Shown here in pieces: positions 31,753 through 40,139 of a stretch of DNA of 64,000 nt. The notes below the pieces were generated by a model. That model worked only from the letters and a program-made list of their open reading frames with translations, was not told the origin of the DNA and made no database searches. The translations under genes and the position numbers were made by a program. This stretch comes from Streptomyces umbrinus. Lineage in GTDB: Bacteria; Actinomycetota; Actinomycetes; Streptomycetales; Streptomycetaceae. Position 1 is the stretch's first letter; each line of letters opens with the position of its first letter. The stretch covers positions 11,011,501-11,075,500 of the forward strand of contig NZ_JAUSZI010000002.1 in NCBI RefSeq assembly GCF_030817415.1, read 5' to 3'.

Positions 31753-32645
31753 ACGAGACTCCTCGTACGCAGCGTGTACAGCCCCTGGGGCCGCCACTGG
31801 AGGAACGCGACGATGGCCACGAGGACGAGCACCTTCGCGACGCTGACGGTGGTGGAGTATTCGAGGACGGACTGCAGGACACCGAGGACGAAGGCGACGA
31901 TGACCGTTCCCTTGAGCTGTCCGATGCCGCCGACGACGATCACCAGGAACGCGTCGATGATGATGTTGGTGCCCATCGTCGGACCGATCGGACCGACCAG
32001 GGTCAGCGCGACGCCCGCGACGCCCGCGAGGCCGGACCCGATGAAGAACGCGGTCCGGTCCACGCGCGAGGTGGAGATGCCGGACACCTCGGCGAGATCC
32101 CGGTTCTGCACGACCCCGCGGATCCGGCGGCCGAGCGGGGTCAGCCGCAGGGTCAGCGACAGCGCGACCACGGCCGCGATCGCCAACCCCAGAATGAACA
32201 AACGGCTGTTGGCGAAGGTCAGCGGATCGTCGCCGCCGATGACGGTGATGTTCCCGGTGAGCAGGTCGGGCGCGCGGGTCTGCACGTTCGGCGCGCCGAA
32301 GATGTCCCGGGCCGCCTGCTGGAGCATCAGCGAGACACCCCAGGTGACGAGCAGCGTGTCGAGCGGCCGCAGATACAGCCGGCGGATGAGCACCCACTCG
32401 AGCAGCGCGCCGAGTGCACCGGCGACCAGAAACGCGACCGGCAGCGCGACGAGCAGCGAGAGGCCCGCGCTGGAGATGGACTTCTGGAGGACGTACGTGG
32501 TGTAGGCGCCGGCCATGATGAACTCGCCGTGGGCCATGTTGATGACGTTCATCTGGCCGAAGGTGAGCGAGAGACCGAGCGCGATGAGCAGCAGGACGGC
32601 ACCGATGCTGATACCGGTGAAGGTCTGACCGAGGATCACGGTCAT
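31749..32645 (-). CDS. urtB: Urea ABC transporter permease UrtB
   Basis: The protein is 298 aa from ATG 32645 with eight or more membrane helices. LivH-type motifs include LGLSLTFGQMNVINMAHGEF near residue 24, typical of UrtB, RVDRTAFFIGSGLAGVAGVA, and NIIIDAFLVIVVGGIGQLKG. It pairs with UrtC as the channel. It follows urtA by 72 bp, a gap filled by a strong hairpin, and overlaps urtC by 4 bp. Confidence 0.94.
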   Translation of the reverse strand: MTVILGQTFTGISIGAVLLLIALGLSLTFGQMNVINMAHGEFIMAGAYTTYVLQKSISSAGLSLLVALPVAFLVAGALGALLEWVLIRRLYLRPLDTLLVTWGVSLMLQQAARDIFGAPNVQTRAPDLLTGNITVIGGDDPLTFANSRLFILGLAIAAVVALSLTLRLTPLGRRIRGVVQNRDLAEVSGISTSRVDRTAFFIGSGLAGVAGVALTLVGPIGPTMGTNIIIDAFLVIVVGGIGQLKGTVIVAFVLGVLQSVLEYSTTVSVAKVLVLVAIVAFLQWRPQGLYTLRTRSLV

Positions 32646-32675
32646 GCGGCGGCTCCGGGGAGGCGGGACGCGGGA

Positions 32676-32699
32676 CCGGCCCTCTCTTCAGAGGGCCGG
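32676..32699 (-). promoter_or_regulatory. Intercistronic hairpin between urtA and urtB
   Basis: CCGGCCCTCT-CTTC-AGAGGGCCGG is a perfect 10-bp stem with a tetraloop, placed between urtA and urtB. Such elements in binding-protein operons commonly attenuate transcription or protect the upstream mRNA 3' end, giving more binding protein than membrane complex. Confidence 0.6.
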
Positions 32700-32717
32700 C
32701 TCCTGCGTGACGGTCGG

Positions 32718-34013
32718 TCAGGAGAGGCCGGAGGCCCAGGAGTAGCCCTTCAGGTACGGGTCCGGCTTGATCGCCTTGCCGGAGTCCCACACCTGCTCGA
32801 TCAGCCCGTCGGTGCCGATCTTCCCGATCCGGGCGGTCTTGTAGATGTGCTGGCTCGCGCCGTCCACGGTGACCTCGCCCTCGGGAGCGTCGAAGGTGAT
32901 GCCGTCGGAGGCCGCCTTCACCTTCTCCGGGTCGAAGGACTTGGCCTTCTCGACCATCGCCTTCCACAGGTAGACCGAGGTGTACGCGGCCTCCATCGGG
33001 TCACTGGTCGGCTTGTCCTGGCCGTACTTGGCCTTGTAGGCCTTCACGAACTTGGTGTTCGCCTCGCCCGCGGTCGTCTGGTAGTAGTTCCAGGCCGTCA
33101 ACTGGCCCGCCAGATACTGCGATCCGATCGACTTGACCTCTTCCTCGGCGATCGACACCGAGACCACCGGCATGCTCTTGGCGGTCAGGCCGGCCGACTT
33201 GTACTCTTTGAAGAAGGCCACGTTCGAGTCGCCGTTGAGGGTGTTGAAGACCGCATCGGCCTTCGACGCCTTCACCTTGTTGGCGATGGTGCTGAACTCG
33301 GTGGAACCCAGCGGCGCGTAGTCCTCGCCGAGCACCTTCATGCCATTGGCCTTCGCGTACGCCTTGATGATCTTGTTGGCGGTGCGCGGGAAGACATAGT
33401 CGCTGCCCACGAGGTAAATGCTCTTCTTGCCCTGGCTCTTGAGGTAGTCGAGCGCCGGGACGATCTGCTGGTTGGTGGTGGCACCCGTGTAGAAGATGTA
33501 CGGGGACTCCTCAAGTCCCTCGTACTGCACGGGATAGAACAGCAGGGACTTGTTCTTCTCGAAGACGGGCTTCACGGCCTTGCGGCTCGCGGAGGTCCAG
33601 CAGCCGAAGGTGGCCGTGACCCGGTCCTCCTTGATGAGCTTGTTCGCCTTCTCGGCGAACGTCGGCCAGTCGGAGGCGCCGTCCTCGCTGATCGGCCTGA
33701 CCTTCTTGCCGAGCACTCCGCCCGAGGCGTTGATCTCGTCGATCGCCAGCTTCAGCGAGTCGCGTACGGTCACCTCGCTGATCGCCATGGTGCCGGAGAG
33801 CGAGTTGAGCAGGCCGACCTTGACGGTGTCGCCGCTCGTGTCGGCCTTGGCGGCCGCGTCGGACGAGCCGCCCGCCGAGTCGGTCTTGGCGCCGCACGCG
33901 GAGAGCACGACGACGGCGGTGAGCGCGGCGGCGCCCGCCATCACCCGGCGTCGGGAAGGACCGGACCCCTTGAAACCCTTGAAACGACTGGAACCGCTGG
34001 AACCGCTGGACAA
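32718..34013 (-). CDS. urtA: Urea ABC transporter substrate-binding lipoprotein UrtA
   Basis: About 431 aa from TTG 34013, chosen because AGGGGG lies just upstream; the TTG at 34040 has its purine-rich site too close. A lipoprotein signal follows ([20 protein letters not shown] then Cys), so the protein is tethered outside the membrane. The type-1 binding-protein fold shows [60 protein letters not shown] and [20 protein letters not shown], all characteristic of UrtA. The stretch before the signal contains short 8-9-bp repeats ([14 protein letters not shown]). It feeds urea to UrtBCDE. Confidence 0.93.
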   Translation of the reverse strand: MSSGSSGSSRFKGFKGSGPSRRRVMAGAAALTAVVVLSACGAKTDSAGGSSDAAAKADTSGDTVKVGLLNSLSGTMAISEVTVRDSLKLAIDEINASGGVLGKKVRPISEDGASDWPTFAEKANKLIKEDRVTATFGCWTSASRKAVKPVFEKNKSLLFYPVQYEGLEESPYIFYTGATTNQQIVPALDYLKSQGKKSIYLVGSDYVFPRTANKIIKAYAKANGMKVLGEDYAPLGSTEFSTIANKVKASKADAVFNTLNGDSNVAFFKEYKSAGLTAKSMPVVSVSIAEEEVKSIGSQYLAGQLTAWNYYQTTAGEANTKFVKAYKAKYGQDKPTSDPMEAAYTSVYLWKAMVEKAKSFDPEKVKAASDGITFDAPEGEVTVDGASQHIYKTARIGKIGTDGLIEQVWDSGKAIKPDPYLKGYSWASGLS

Positions 34014-34073
34014 AAGAACCCCCTCGGGCTGGGAGGACAACCTCCTCCTGAAGTGCGGTCCACAGCCTCAAGT

Positions 34074-34137
34074 CACCCTGTTTCCAGGGTGTTTCGCGGT
34101 ACTTTCCCGGCGGTATCTTCCGGCTCTCACCGGGAAA
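34074..34137 (-). promoter_or_regulatory. Structured 5' region of urtA
   Basis: On the urtA strand CACCCTG-GAAA-CAGGGTG (34091-34074) is a perfect hairpin closed by a GNRA tetraloop. Upstream, TTTCCCGG and CCGGGAAA (34137-34130 and 34110-34103) form an 8-bp inverted repeat with a 19-base gap, a plausible operator. Promoter hexamers are not clear. Confidence 0.4.
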
Positions 34138-34192
34138 CAAAAAATGCCCGGGGCGGAATTCTTCGCATGAATTCACAGTTCGCCCGAGGCAT
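34138..34192 (-). terminator. Intrinsic terminator with U-run between the UrtA-like gene and urtA
   Basis: On the minus strand ATGCCTCGGGCG (34192-34181) pairs with CGCCCCGGGCAT (34155-34144, 10 of 12 matched), with an inner GAATTC/GAATTC pairing, and is followed directly by TTTTTT. This is a classical intrinsic terminator, rare in Streptomyces. It would separate the UrtA-like gene from urtABCDE or act as an attenuator. Confidence 0.7.
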
Positions 34193-34238
34193 TCTAATTA
34201 CTTCCTGCGGGAAGTATCTTCGCGGATGCGCGGACATG

Positions 34239-35354
34239 TCAAGGCCGGGTTTCGTGAAGATCCAGCTGGGCCACGACGTCGAAGTCCACACCGTCCGCCC
34301 GCGCGAGGTAGATGCGCTGGCGGACATGGCTGCCGCGCAGATGGAGCAGCCCGCGCGGCCCCTCGTACGAGACGGTGTCCGCCGCCGCGCCGATCGCGGA
34401 TACGTCGAGGGTCCTGGCGCGGTCGATGAGCGCGGCCAGCAACAGGACCCCCTCGTAACACGATTCGCCGAGACTGCCGAGAACCGGTGCCTCGACTCCG
34501 TACCGTCCCGCGTACTGGCCGTGGAAGTCGAGGGTGTCCTGATTGGCGAGAGAAGCGAAGAAACCCGCCGTGCTGTAGAGGCCGGTGGTGGCCGTGGGGC
34601 CGCTCGCCATCAGCATGTTCTCGTCCATCAGGGTGCTGAGCCGAAGACACCGCTCGTCGAGGCCGGACGCGGCGAACGCCCGGTTGAACCGGACCGCGTC
34701 GCTGCCCACGAGCAGCATCAGCACGCCGTCCGCCTCCGAACGCTCGATCCGTCGCAGCACCCCGTCGAAGTCGTGTGTGCCGAGCGGCAGATAGGCGGCC
34801 TCCGCGCAGATACCGCCGCCCGACTCGCGCGCGTATCGGTGCGCCGCACGGGCCGTACGGCGGGGCCACACATAGTCGTTGCCCACGACGAACCACCGGC
34901 GCACCCGGTGCTCACGGGCCAACAGGCTCATGGCGGGCCGCAGTTGGTCGTTCGGGGTCTCACTCGTCAGGAACACACCGGCCGTGTCCTCGCCGCCCTC
35001 GTACAGCGCCGTATACACGTAGGGCACTCGGTGGGCGATCCGCGGCGCCAGCTTCTGGCGTACGGAGGAGATGTGCCAGCCGGTGACGCCCTGCACGATG
35101 CCGAGGTCGACCAGGGCCTCGACGTTCTCGGCGATGCGGTGCGGCTCGGCGCCGCCGTCGACCGGCAGCAGCCGCAACTCCTTGCCCAGTACCCCGCCCG
35201 AGCGGTTGACCTCCTCCACGGCAAGGCGGGCGCACAACTCGCACGTGGGCCCGAAGATCCCCGCGGCGCCCTGCATGGGAAAGACCAGCGCCACGCTGAC
35301 GACCGAGTCGTCGGCCGTGAACCAGTCGAGCGGAGGCGGGTCGAGCCGGACCAT
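34239..35354 (-). CDS. Cytoplasmic UrtA/AmiC-like ligand-binding protein, putative sensor
   Basis: The protein is 371 aa from ATG 35354. It has the type-1 periplasmic-binding fold of the UrtA/AmiC group (VSVALVFPMQGAAGIFGPTC, VEEVNRSGGVLGKELRLLPV, WFVVGNDYVWPRRTARAAHR) but no signal peptide or lipobox, so it should stay in the cytoplasm. AmiC is a cytoplasmic amide sensor that holds the antiterminator AmiR inactive. No AmiR-like gene is seen here. Its position directly upstream of urtABCDE, same strand, suggests a urea or amide sensor for that operon. Confidence 0.75.
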   Translation of the reverse strand: MVRLDPPPLDWFTADDSVVSVALVFPMQGAAGIFGPTCELCARLAVEEVNRSGGVLGKELRLLPVDGGAEPHRIAENVEALVDLGIVQGVTGWHISSVRQKLAPRIAHRVPYVYTALYEGGEDTAGVFLTSETPNDQLRPAMSLLAREHRVRRWFVVGNDYVWPRRTARAAHRYARESGGGICAEAAYLPLGTHDFDGVLRRIERSEADGVLMLLVGSDAVRFNRAFAASGLDERCLRLSTLMDENMLMASGPTATTGLYSTAGFFASLANQDTLDFHGQYAGRYGVEAPVLGSLGESCYEGVLLLAALIDRARTLDVSAIGAAADTVSYEGPRGLLHLRGSHVRQRIYLARADGVDFDVVAQLDLHETRP

Positions 35355-35557
35355 GGGGGCATGATTCCGGGAACACCCGGTGAACTCCAATCCGTCTCGG
35401 GGTACGGTCCGCGCCCGGGGCGGCAGGACCCTGTACTCGATGGGTGTGCGGCGGCCGGACCCTGGCATGCGGTGCGCGCGTGCGGCGGCAGATGTGGGAG
35501 ATCCTTGTGGGAAGCGGGACTTGTACGATGTGCTGACCCCCGGGAGCGAGGAGAAGG

Positions 35558-36004
35558 ATGCCGACCCCACCTCCGCGTCGGTCTCAGGACCTCATGCACC
35601 TCTTGACGCGGGCCGAACGACTGGCGGCGCGCCGGCTCCAGGCTGCCCTGGACGAACACGGCTGCTCGCTCGACGCCTGGCGTGTGCTCTCCCTGCTCTC
35701 CGACGGTGAGGGGCACCCGATGGCGGCGGTCGCCGAAGCGGCTTTCCTGCCGCCCCCCACCCTCACCAAACTGGTCGACCAGCTCGTCGACCAGAACCTC
35801 GTCTACCGACGCGTCGACCCCCTGGACCGGCGCCGCATCCTCGCCCACCTCACTCCGCGCGGCGAGGACCACTGGCGGCGCGTCGACCGCGAGGTCCGCG
35901 CCCAGTGGCCCGTCCTGAGCGACGGCGACGACGAACTGCTGCGGGGGCTCCTGCACCGGCTGGCGGACACGCTCGACGGGGCGGCGGCCGAGTCCTCCGT
36001 GTAG
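35558..36004 (+). CDS. MarR-family transcriptional regulator
   Basis: The protein is 148 aa from ATG 35558 with GAGGAGAAGG upstream. The winged HTH is clear: CSLDAWRVLSLLSDGEGHPM, AAVAEAAFLPPPTLTKLVDQ, and the wing LVYRRVDPLDRRRILAHLTP. It is divergent from the UrtA-like gene (203-bp gap) and upstream of an aldehyde dehydrogenase gene on the same strand, so it may control either. Ligand unknown. Confidence 0.9.
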   Translation: MPTPPPRRSQDLMHLLTRAERLAARRLQAALDEHGCSLDAWRVLSLLSDGEGHPMAAVAEAAFLPPPTLTKLVDQLVDQNLVYRRVDPLDRRRILAHLTPRGEDHWRRVDREVRAQWPVLSDGDDELLRGLLHRLADTLDGAAAESSV

Positions 36005-36192
36005 GTGTCGGCCGCCGGGGGGCCTCGCCGCGAGCCGCCGTTGCGCCCTCGGTGTGATCTGTGACGCTCATGGCCGTTTGCTGCGCGTGGTGCGGAATCA
36101 TGATGCCGTATAAATGGTTGGCATATACATCGAGCTTGCCGCTCGACCCCACCGCACGCGGGCCACCGGCCCACTCCGACCAGCGAGGCACC

Positions 36193-37515
36193 GTGAACCA
36201 GCCCACCCCCGAGCAGCCCGCCGATGTCGTGGCCCGGCTGCGCGCCACCTTCCGCTCCGGCCGCACCAAGCCCGTCGTGTGGCGCACCACCCAGCTGCGC
36301 CGCCTGCGCGAGCTGCTCACCACGCACGGCGAGGGCCTGGCCGCGGCCCTCCACGCCGACCTGGGCAAGAGCTCCACCGAGGCGTTCCGTACGGAGATCG
36401 ACTTCGTCGTGCGGGAGATCGACCACACCCTGGAGCACCTCGGCGAGTGGCTGCGCCCCGAGTCCGCCCCCGTCCCCGCGCACCTCGGCGAGGACGCCAC
36501 GGCCTGGACGCAGTACGACCCCCTCGGCGTCGTCCTGGTGATCGCGCCCTGGAACTACCCGGCGCAGCTCCTGCTCGCGCCGATGCTCGGTGCGCTCGCC
36601 GCCGGCAACGCGGTCGTCGTCAAGCCCAGCGAGCTGGCTCCGGCCACCTCGGCCTTCCTCGCCCGGTGGCTGCCGGAGTACCTGGACACCGACGCGATCG
36701 CCGTCGTCGAGGGCGGCATCCCCGAGACCACGGCCCTGCTCGCCGAGCGTTTCGACCACATCTTCTACACCGGCAACGGCACCGTCGGCCGCATCGTCAT
36801 GACCGCCGCCGCCCAGCACCTCACCCCGGTCACCCTGGAACTGGGCGGCAAGTCCCCGGCGTTCGTCGACCGGGACGCCGACCTGACCGTCGTCGCCGAC
36901 CGCCTCGCCCGCGGCAAGTTCCTCAACGCCGGACAGACCTGCGTCGCCCCCGACTACGTACTCACCGACCCGGAGACGGCCCGCGCCCTGGAACCGGCTC
37001 TGGCCAAGGCCGTCGAGGGCCTGTACGGAACCGACGCCGCCACCTCCACCGAGTACGGCCGGATCATCAACGAGCGGCACTTCGACCGCCTCAGTGGACT
37101 GCTCGACTCCGGTCGTGTCGTGGTCGGCGGTGACAGCGACCGCGCCACCAAGTACATCGCGCCGACCGTTCTGGCCGACGTGGACCCCGATTCGCCGGTC
37201 ATGGGCGAGGAGATCTTCGGCCCGGTCCTGCCGATCGTGACCGTGCCGGGGCTCGACGAGGCCGTCGAGTTCATCAACGACCGGGACAAGCCACTGGCTC
37301 TGTACGTCTTCACCGAGTCCGACGTCACCCGCGAGCGGCTCGCTGCCGAAACGTCTTCCGGCGGCCTCGGCTTCGGTCTGCCGCTCGCCCATCTCACCGT
37401 CTCCGACCTGCCGTTCGGCGGTGTCGGCGAGAGCGGCATGGGCAACTATCACGGTCGCTACTCCATCGAGACGTTCAGTCACCGCAAGGCGGTTCTGGAG
37501 AAGCCGCTGGGCTGA
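36193..37515 (+). CDS. NAD(P)-dependent aldehyde dehydrogenase
   Basis: The protein is 440 aa from GTG 36193 with GAGG upstream. ALDH motifs are complete: VLVIAPWNYPAQLLLAPMLG, the Glu motif LELGGKSPAF, and the catalytic Cys in FLNAGQTCVAPDYV; EEIFGPVLPIVTV and DLPFGGVGESGMGNYHG follow. Length and the short N-terminus match the ALDH3 group, which oxidises fatty, aromatic or aldehyde-stress substrates. It follows a MarR gene by 188 bp. The real substrate is unknown. Confidence 0.92.
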   Translation: MNQPTPEQPADVVARLRATFRSGRTKPVVWRTTQLRRLRELLTTHGEGLAAALHADLGKSSTEAFRTEIDFVVREIDHTLEHLGEWLRPESAPVPAHLGEDATAWTQYDPLGVVLVIAPWNYPAQLLLAPMLGALAAGNAVVVKPSELAPATSAFLARWLPEYLDTDAIAVVEGGIPETTALLAERFDHIFYTGNGTVGRIVMTAAAQHLTPVTLELGGKSPAFVDRDADLTVVADRLARGKFLNAGQTCVAPDYVLTDPETARALEPALAKAVEGLYGTDAATSTEYGRIINERHFDRLSGLLDSGRVVVGGDSDRATKYIAPTVLADVDPDSPVMGEEIFGPVLPIVTVPGLDEAVEFINDRDKPLALYVFTESDVTRERLAAETSSGGLGFGLPLAHLTVSDLPFGGVGESGMGNYHGRYSIETFSHRKAVLEKPLG

Positions 37516-37537
37516 ATCGGAGCGGCCGCGGGGCGGG

Positions 37538-37571
37538 TTGACTGGTCTACACCCTTGACTGGTCCAGACCA
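37538..37571 (+). promoter_or_regulatory. Paired DasR-type (dre) sites and promoter of the chitinase gene
   Basis: TTGACTGGTCTACACCC (37538-37554) is followed directly by TTGACTGGTCCAGACCA (37555-37571). The 12-bp cores at 37543 and 37560 match the Streptomyces chitinase direct repeat TGGTCTAGACCA, the DasR-responsive element, with 17-bp spacing. The second TTGACT could serve as the -35, with TTGAGT (about 37578-37583) as the -10. DasR, sensing glucosamine-6-phosphate, would repress here. Confidence 0.8.
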
Positions 37572-37711
37572 AGGGAGTTGAGTGTGCCTCCACACCCCCC
37601 ACCACGGCCGCCCCGTACGCCGTGGCCGGTCACACCGGCCTGCGCGCACAAGGTTCCGCTCCGCTGTGCCCGCGTACGGGCGCGGCCGTGCTCCGTGAAG
37701 GAGTTGGTCCT

Positions 37712-38596
37712 GTGTCGAGGCGTCGTATCTCCGCGTTCGTGGCCGCGCTCATGCTCGCAAGTGCCGCGCCGGTGCTCCTGCCGGCGTCGAGCGCGTCCGC
37801 AGCGGCCTGTTCGAGCTACCCGAGCTGGGTGGCCGGCAAGTCCTACGTCACCGGCAACATCGTCCGCTACACCGACGGCAAGGCCTACATAGCCGAGCAC
37901 GACAACCCGGGCTACGACCCCACCATCAGCACCTGGTACTGGGAGCCGTACGCCTGCGACGGAGGCACCAACCCCTCCGGCTTCGTCGTGAGCGAGGCGC
38001 AGTTCAACCAGATGTTCCCGAGCCGGAACTCGTTCTACACGTACAGCGGGCTGAAGGCCGCGCTGAGCGCCTACCCGGGCTTCGCGAACACCGGCAGCGA
38101 CACGGTGAAGAAGCAGGAGGCCGCCGCCTTCCTCGCCAACGTCAGCCACGAGACCGGCGGGCTGGTCCACATCGTCGAGCAGAACACCGCCAACTACCCC
38201 CACTACTGCGACTGGGGCCAGCCGTACGGCTGCCCGGCAGGCCAGGCCGCGTACTACGGCCGCGGACCGATCCAGCTCAGCTGGAACTTCAACTACAAGG
38301 CCGCGGGCGACGCGCTGGGCATCGACCTCCTGGGCAACCCCTGGCTCGTGCAGAACGACGCCGCCGTGGCCTGGAAGACCGGCCTCTGGTACTGGAACAC
38401 CCAGAACGGCCCCGGCACCATGACCCCGCACAACGCCATGGTCAACCAGGCCGGCTTCGGCCAGACCATCCGCTCCATCAACGGCTCCCTGGAGTGCGAC
38501 GGCAAGAACCCCGCCCAGGTGCAGAGCCGGGTGAACAACTACCAGCGGTTCACCTCGATCCTCGGAGTCTCGCCGGGCAACAACCTGTACTGCTGA
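37712..38596 (+). CDS. Secreted chitinase, GH19 with N-terminal chitin-binding domain
   Basis: The protein is 294 aa from GTG 37712 with GAAGGAG upstream. A signal peptide (RRRISAFVAALMLASAAPVL) ends at SASA. Residues about 34-82 form a CBM5/12-like chitin-binding domain (YPSWVAGKSYVTGNIVRYTD, then WYWEPYAC). The GH19 catalytic domain follows with FLANVSHETGGLVHI (catalytic Glu), YYGRGPIQLSWNFNYKAAG and the late FGQTIRSINGSLECDGKNP. It hydrolyses chitin by inversion outside the cell. Control by DasR is expected from the operators upstream. Confidence 0.95.
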   Translation: MSRRRISAFVAALMLASAAPVLLPASSASAAACSSYPSWVAGKSYVTGNIVRYTDGKAYIAEHDNPGYDPTISTWYWEPYACDGGTNPSGFVVSEAQFNQMFPSRNSFYTYSGLKAALSAYPGFANTGSDTVKKQEAAAFLANVSHETGGLVHIVEQNTANYPHYCDWGQPYGCPAGQAAYYGRGPIQLSWNFNYKAAGDALGIDLLGNPWLVQNDAAVAWKTGLWYWNTQNGPGTMTPHNAMVNQAGFGQTIRSINGSLECDGKNPAQVQSRVNNYQRFTSILGVSPGNNLYC

Positions 38597-38626
38597 GGTA
38601 CCGCCCGGGTACGCCCGGCGGCCGTG

Positions 38627-38651
38627 GGGCGGCGGCTCGATGTCGCCGCCC
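38627..38651 (+). terminator. Terminator after the chitinase gene
   Basis: GGGCGGCG and CGCCGCCC form a perfect 8-bp stem with a 9-base loop, 30 bp after the chitinase stop codon. Confidence 0.6.
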
Positions 38652-38671
38652 TGTCCGGCCGGTCCAGGCTA

Positions 38672-38700
38672 TTGACCAGTACATACCAAGCCGATTGAGT
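38672..38700 (+). promoter_or_regulatory. Promoter of the PI-PLC gene, similar to the chitinase promoter
   Basis: TTGACC (38672-38677), a 17-bp spacer and TTGAGT (38695-38700) copy the layout before the chitinase gene. The spacer contains AGTACATACCAAG where the chitinase promoter has GGTCCAGACCAAG. The likeness continues into TTGAGTGT. This suggests shared control, although the site matches the dre consensus only partly. Confidence 0.5.
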
Positions 38701-38774
38701 GTCCCGCGCAGACCCCCCATTTCCCGGCTGCCGCTTCCGGCGCCGTCGCGCTGCTGAAAGGGACCCCTACCGAC

Positions 38775-40139
38775 ATGCGGATGCATCGCCCCCTGCTCGC
38801 CCTCACCGCCGCCGGAGCGGCACTCACCTCCGTCATGGCCGCTCCCGCCCACTCGGCGGCGGTCCCGACGGGGGGAGTGTTCTACGTGCAGAGCGCTGTC
38901 ACCGGCCTGAACGCCGCCGACAGCGGGGGAGCGGTCGTCCAGCGAAACCCCAAGGGCAACGAGGACCGACAGCAGTGGACGCTCCGGTCGAGCGGTTCCT
39001 CGTACGTGCTGGAGAGCACCGACACGGCGGGCAGTTGCCTCGGCCGCTCCGGCGGTCAGGCGAGAACCGTTGCCTGTACGAGCGGCGACGCCCCGTGGGA
39101 GATCACGGCGACGGGGACCGACCAGTACCGGCTCAAAGTCCCGGGCGCCGACCAGTACTTGACGGTGGCCGCGAAGCCGTCCGGCTCCAACTACCCGGCC
39201 CAACTGGCCCTGGGTACGGCGGGGAACCTGGCCTCCTGGTACCTGACTCCCACGACGTCCCCGAGCTCCCCGATGCCGTCCCCTGACCAACGCACCCTGG
39301 ACCAGGTCACGTTCCTCACGTCCCACAACGCGTACGCGAACGGCGTCGACGGCGGATTCGCGCCACCCTTCGTCAACCTCGTCCCGAACCAGAGCCGGGG
39401 AATCAACCAGCAACTCACCGACGGTGTACGCGGGTTCATGCTGGACATCCACCAGACCTCCGACGGCGCGATCCTCTGCCACAACAGCTGCACCCTCGTC
39501 AGTCGGCCGGTCGCGCTGTGGGTGGACATCCAGCGCATGGTCGACTACCTGAGGGCGAACCCGAACGAGTTCGTCACCGTCTTCCTGGAGGACTACGTCG
39601 ACCCGGGCGTCCTGCGCAGCGAACTGGCCCGGGTGAACGGCCTGTCCGACGTGCTGTACCGCCCCGACCGGACCGGCGTGCGCACGAACGGGTGGCCGAA
39701 GATGTCGGAGCTCATCGCGGCCAACGACCGGCTCCTCATCTTCACCGACCACAGCCGCTCCGCCGACCAGTCCGCCGGCCTCACCCGCGACAGCTTCGGC
39801 GTGATGTACCAGCGCGAGTGGACCGTCGAGAACTACTGGTCCATGGGCTCCGGTCTCGGCGTCTCCGACTGGTCCTGCTACAGCCGCTGGTACGACGCCA
39901 ACTCCAACGTGCCCCTCACCTCCACGGCACCGCCGTTCCGGCCGCTCTTCGTCATGAACCACTTCCGTGACGCGGCGATCGCCTCCACGGCCACCACCGA
40001 CAACACCAAACTCACCGACCGGGCCCAGCGCTTCTGCCAGCCCGCCGCCCGCAAGAAGCCCAACTTCCTCGCCGTGGACCGGTACGACCTCGGGAACCCG
40101 GCGGCCGCGGTGTCGACGCTCAACGGCTACACGTACTGA
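38775..40139 (+). CDS. Secreted phosphatidylinositol-specific phospholipase C-like protein
   Basis: The protein is 454 aa from ATG 38775 with a signal peptide (RMHRPLLALTAAGAALTSVM). Residues about 35-155 form a beta-rich, ricin-B-like region (QQWTLRSSGSSYVLESTDTA). The PLC-X domain then starts with VTFLTSHNAYANGVDGGF (first catalytic His), SRGINQQLTDGVRGFMLDIH, and ILCHNSC (second catalytic His region). This family cleaves phosphatidylinositol or related lipids. The promoter resembles that of the chitinase gene upstream. Its last 13 bp overlap the convergent WYL gene. Confidence 0.85.
   Translation: MRMHRPLLALTAAGAALTSVMAAPAHSAAVPTGGVFYVQSAVTGLNAADSGGAVVQRNPKGNEDRQQWTLRSSGSSYVLESTDTAGSCLGRSGGQARTVACTSGDAPWEITATGTDQYRLKVPGADQYLTVAAKPSGSNYPAQLALGTAGNLASWYLTPTTSPSSPMPSPDQRTLDQVTFLTSHNAYANGVDGGFAPPFVNLVPNQSRGINQQLTDGVRGFMLDIHQTSDGAILCHNSCTLVSRPVALWVDIQRMVDYLRANPNEFVTVFLEDYVDPGVLRSELARVNGLSDVLYRPDRTGVRTNGWPKMSELIAANDRLLIFTDHSRSADQSAGLTRDSFGVMYQREWTVENYWSMGSGLGVSDWSCYSRWYDANSNVPLTSTAPPFRPLFVMNHFRDAAIASTATTDNTKLTDRAQRFCQPAARKKPNFLAVDRYDLGNPAAAVSTLNGYTY

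Noticed and set aside
29081..34013. Branched-chain amino acid (livKHMGF) transporter
   Set aside because: The gene order is the same, but the UrtA, UrtB, UrtC and UrtD motifs (for example [12 protein letters not shown] and LAHGQKQWLEIGM) match the urea type.
32529..35606. A 1025-codon plus-strand open frame over urtA and the UrtA-like gene
   Set aside because: It lies antisense to two well-supported genes and has no recognisable domain.
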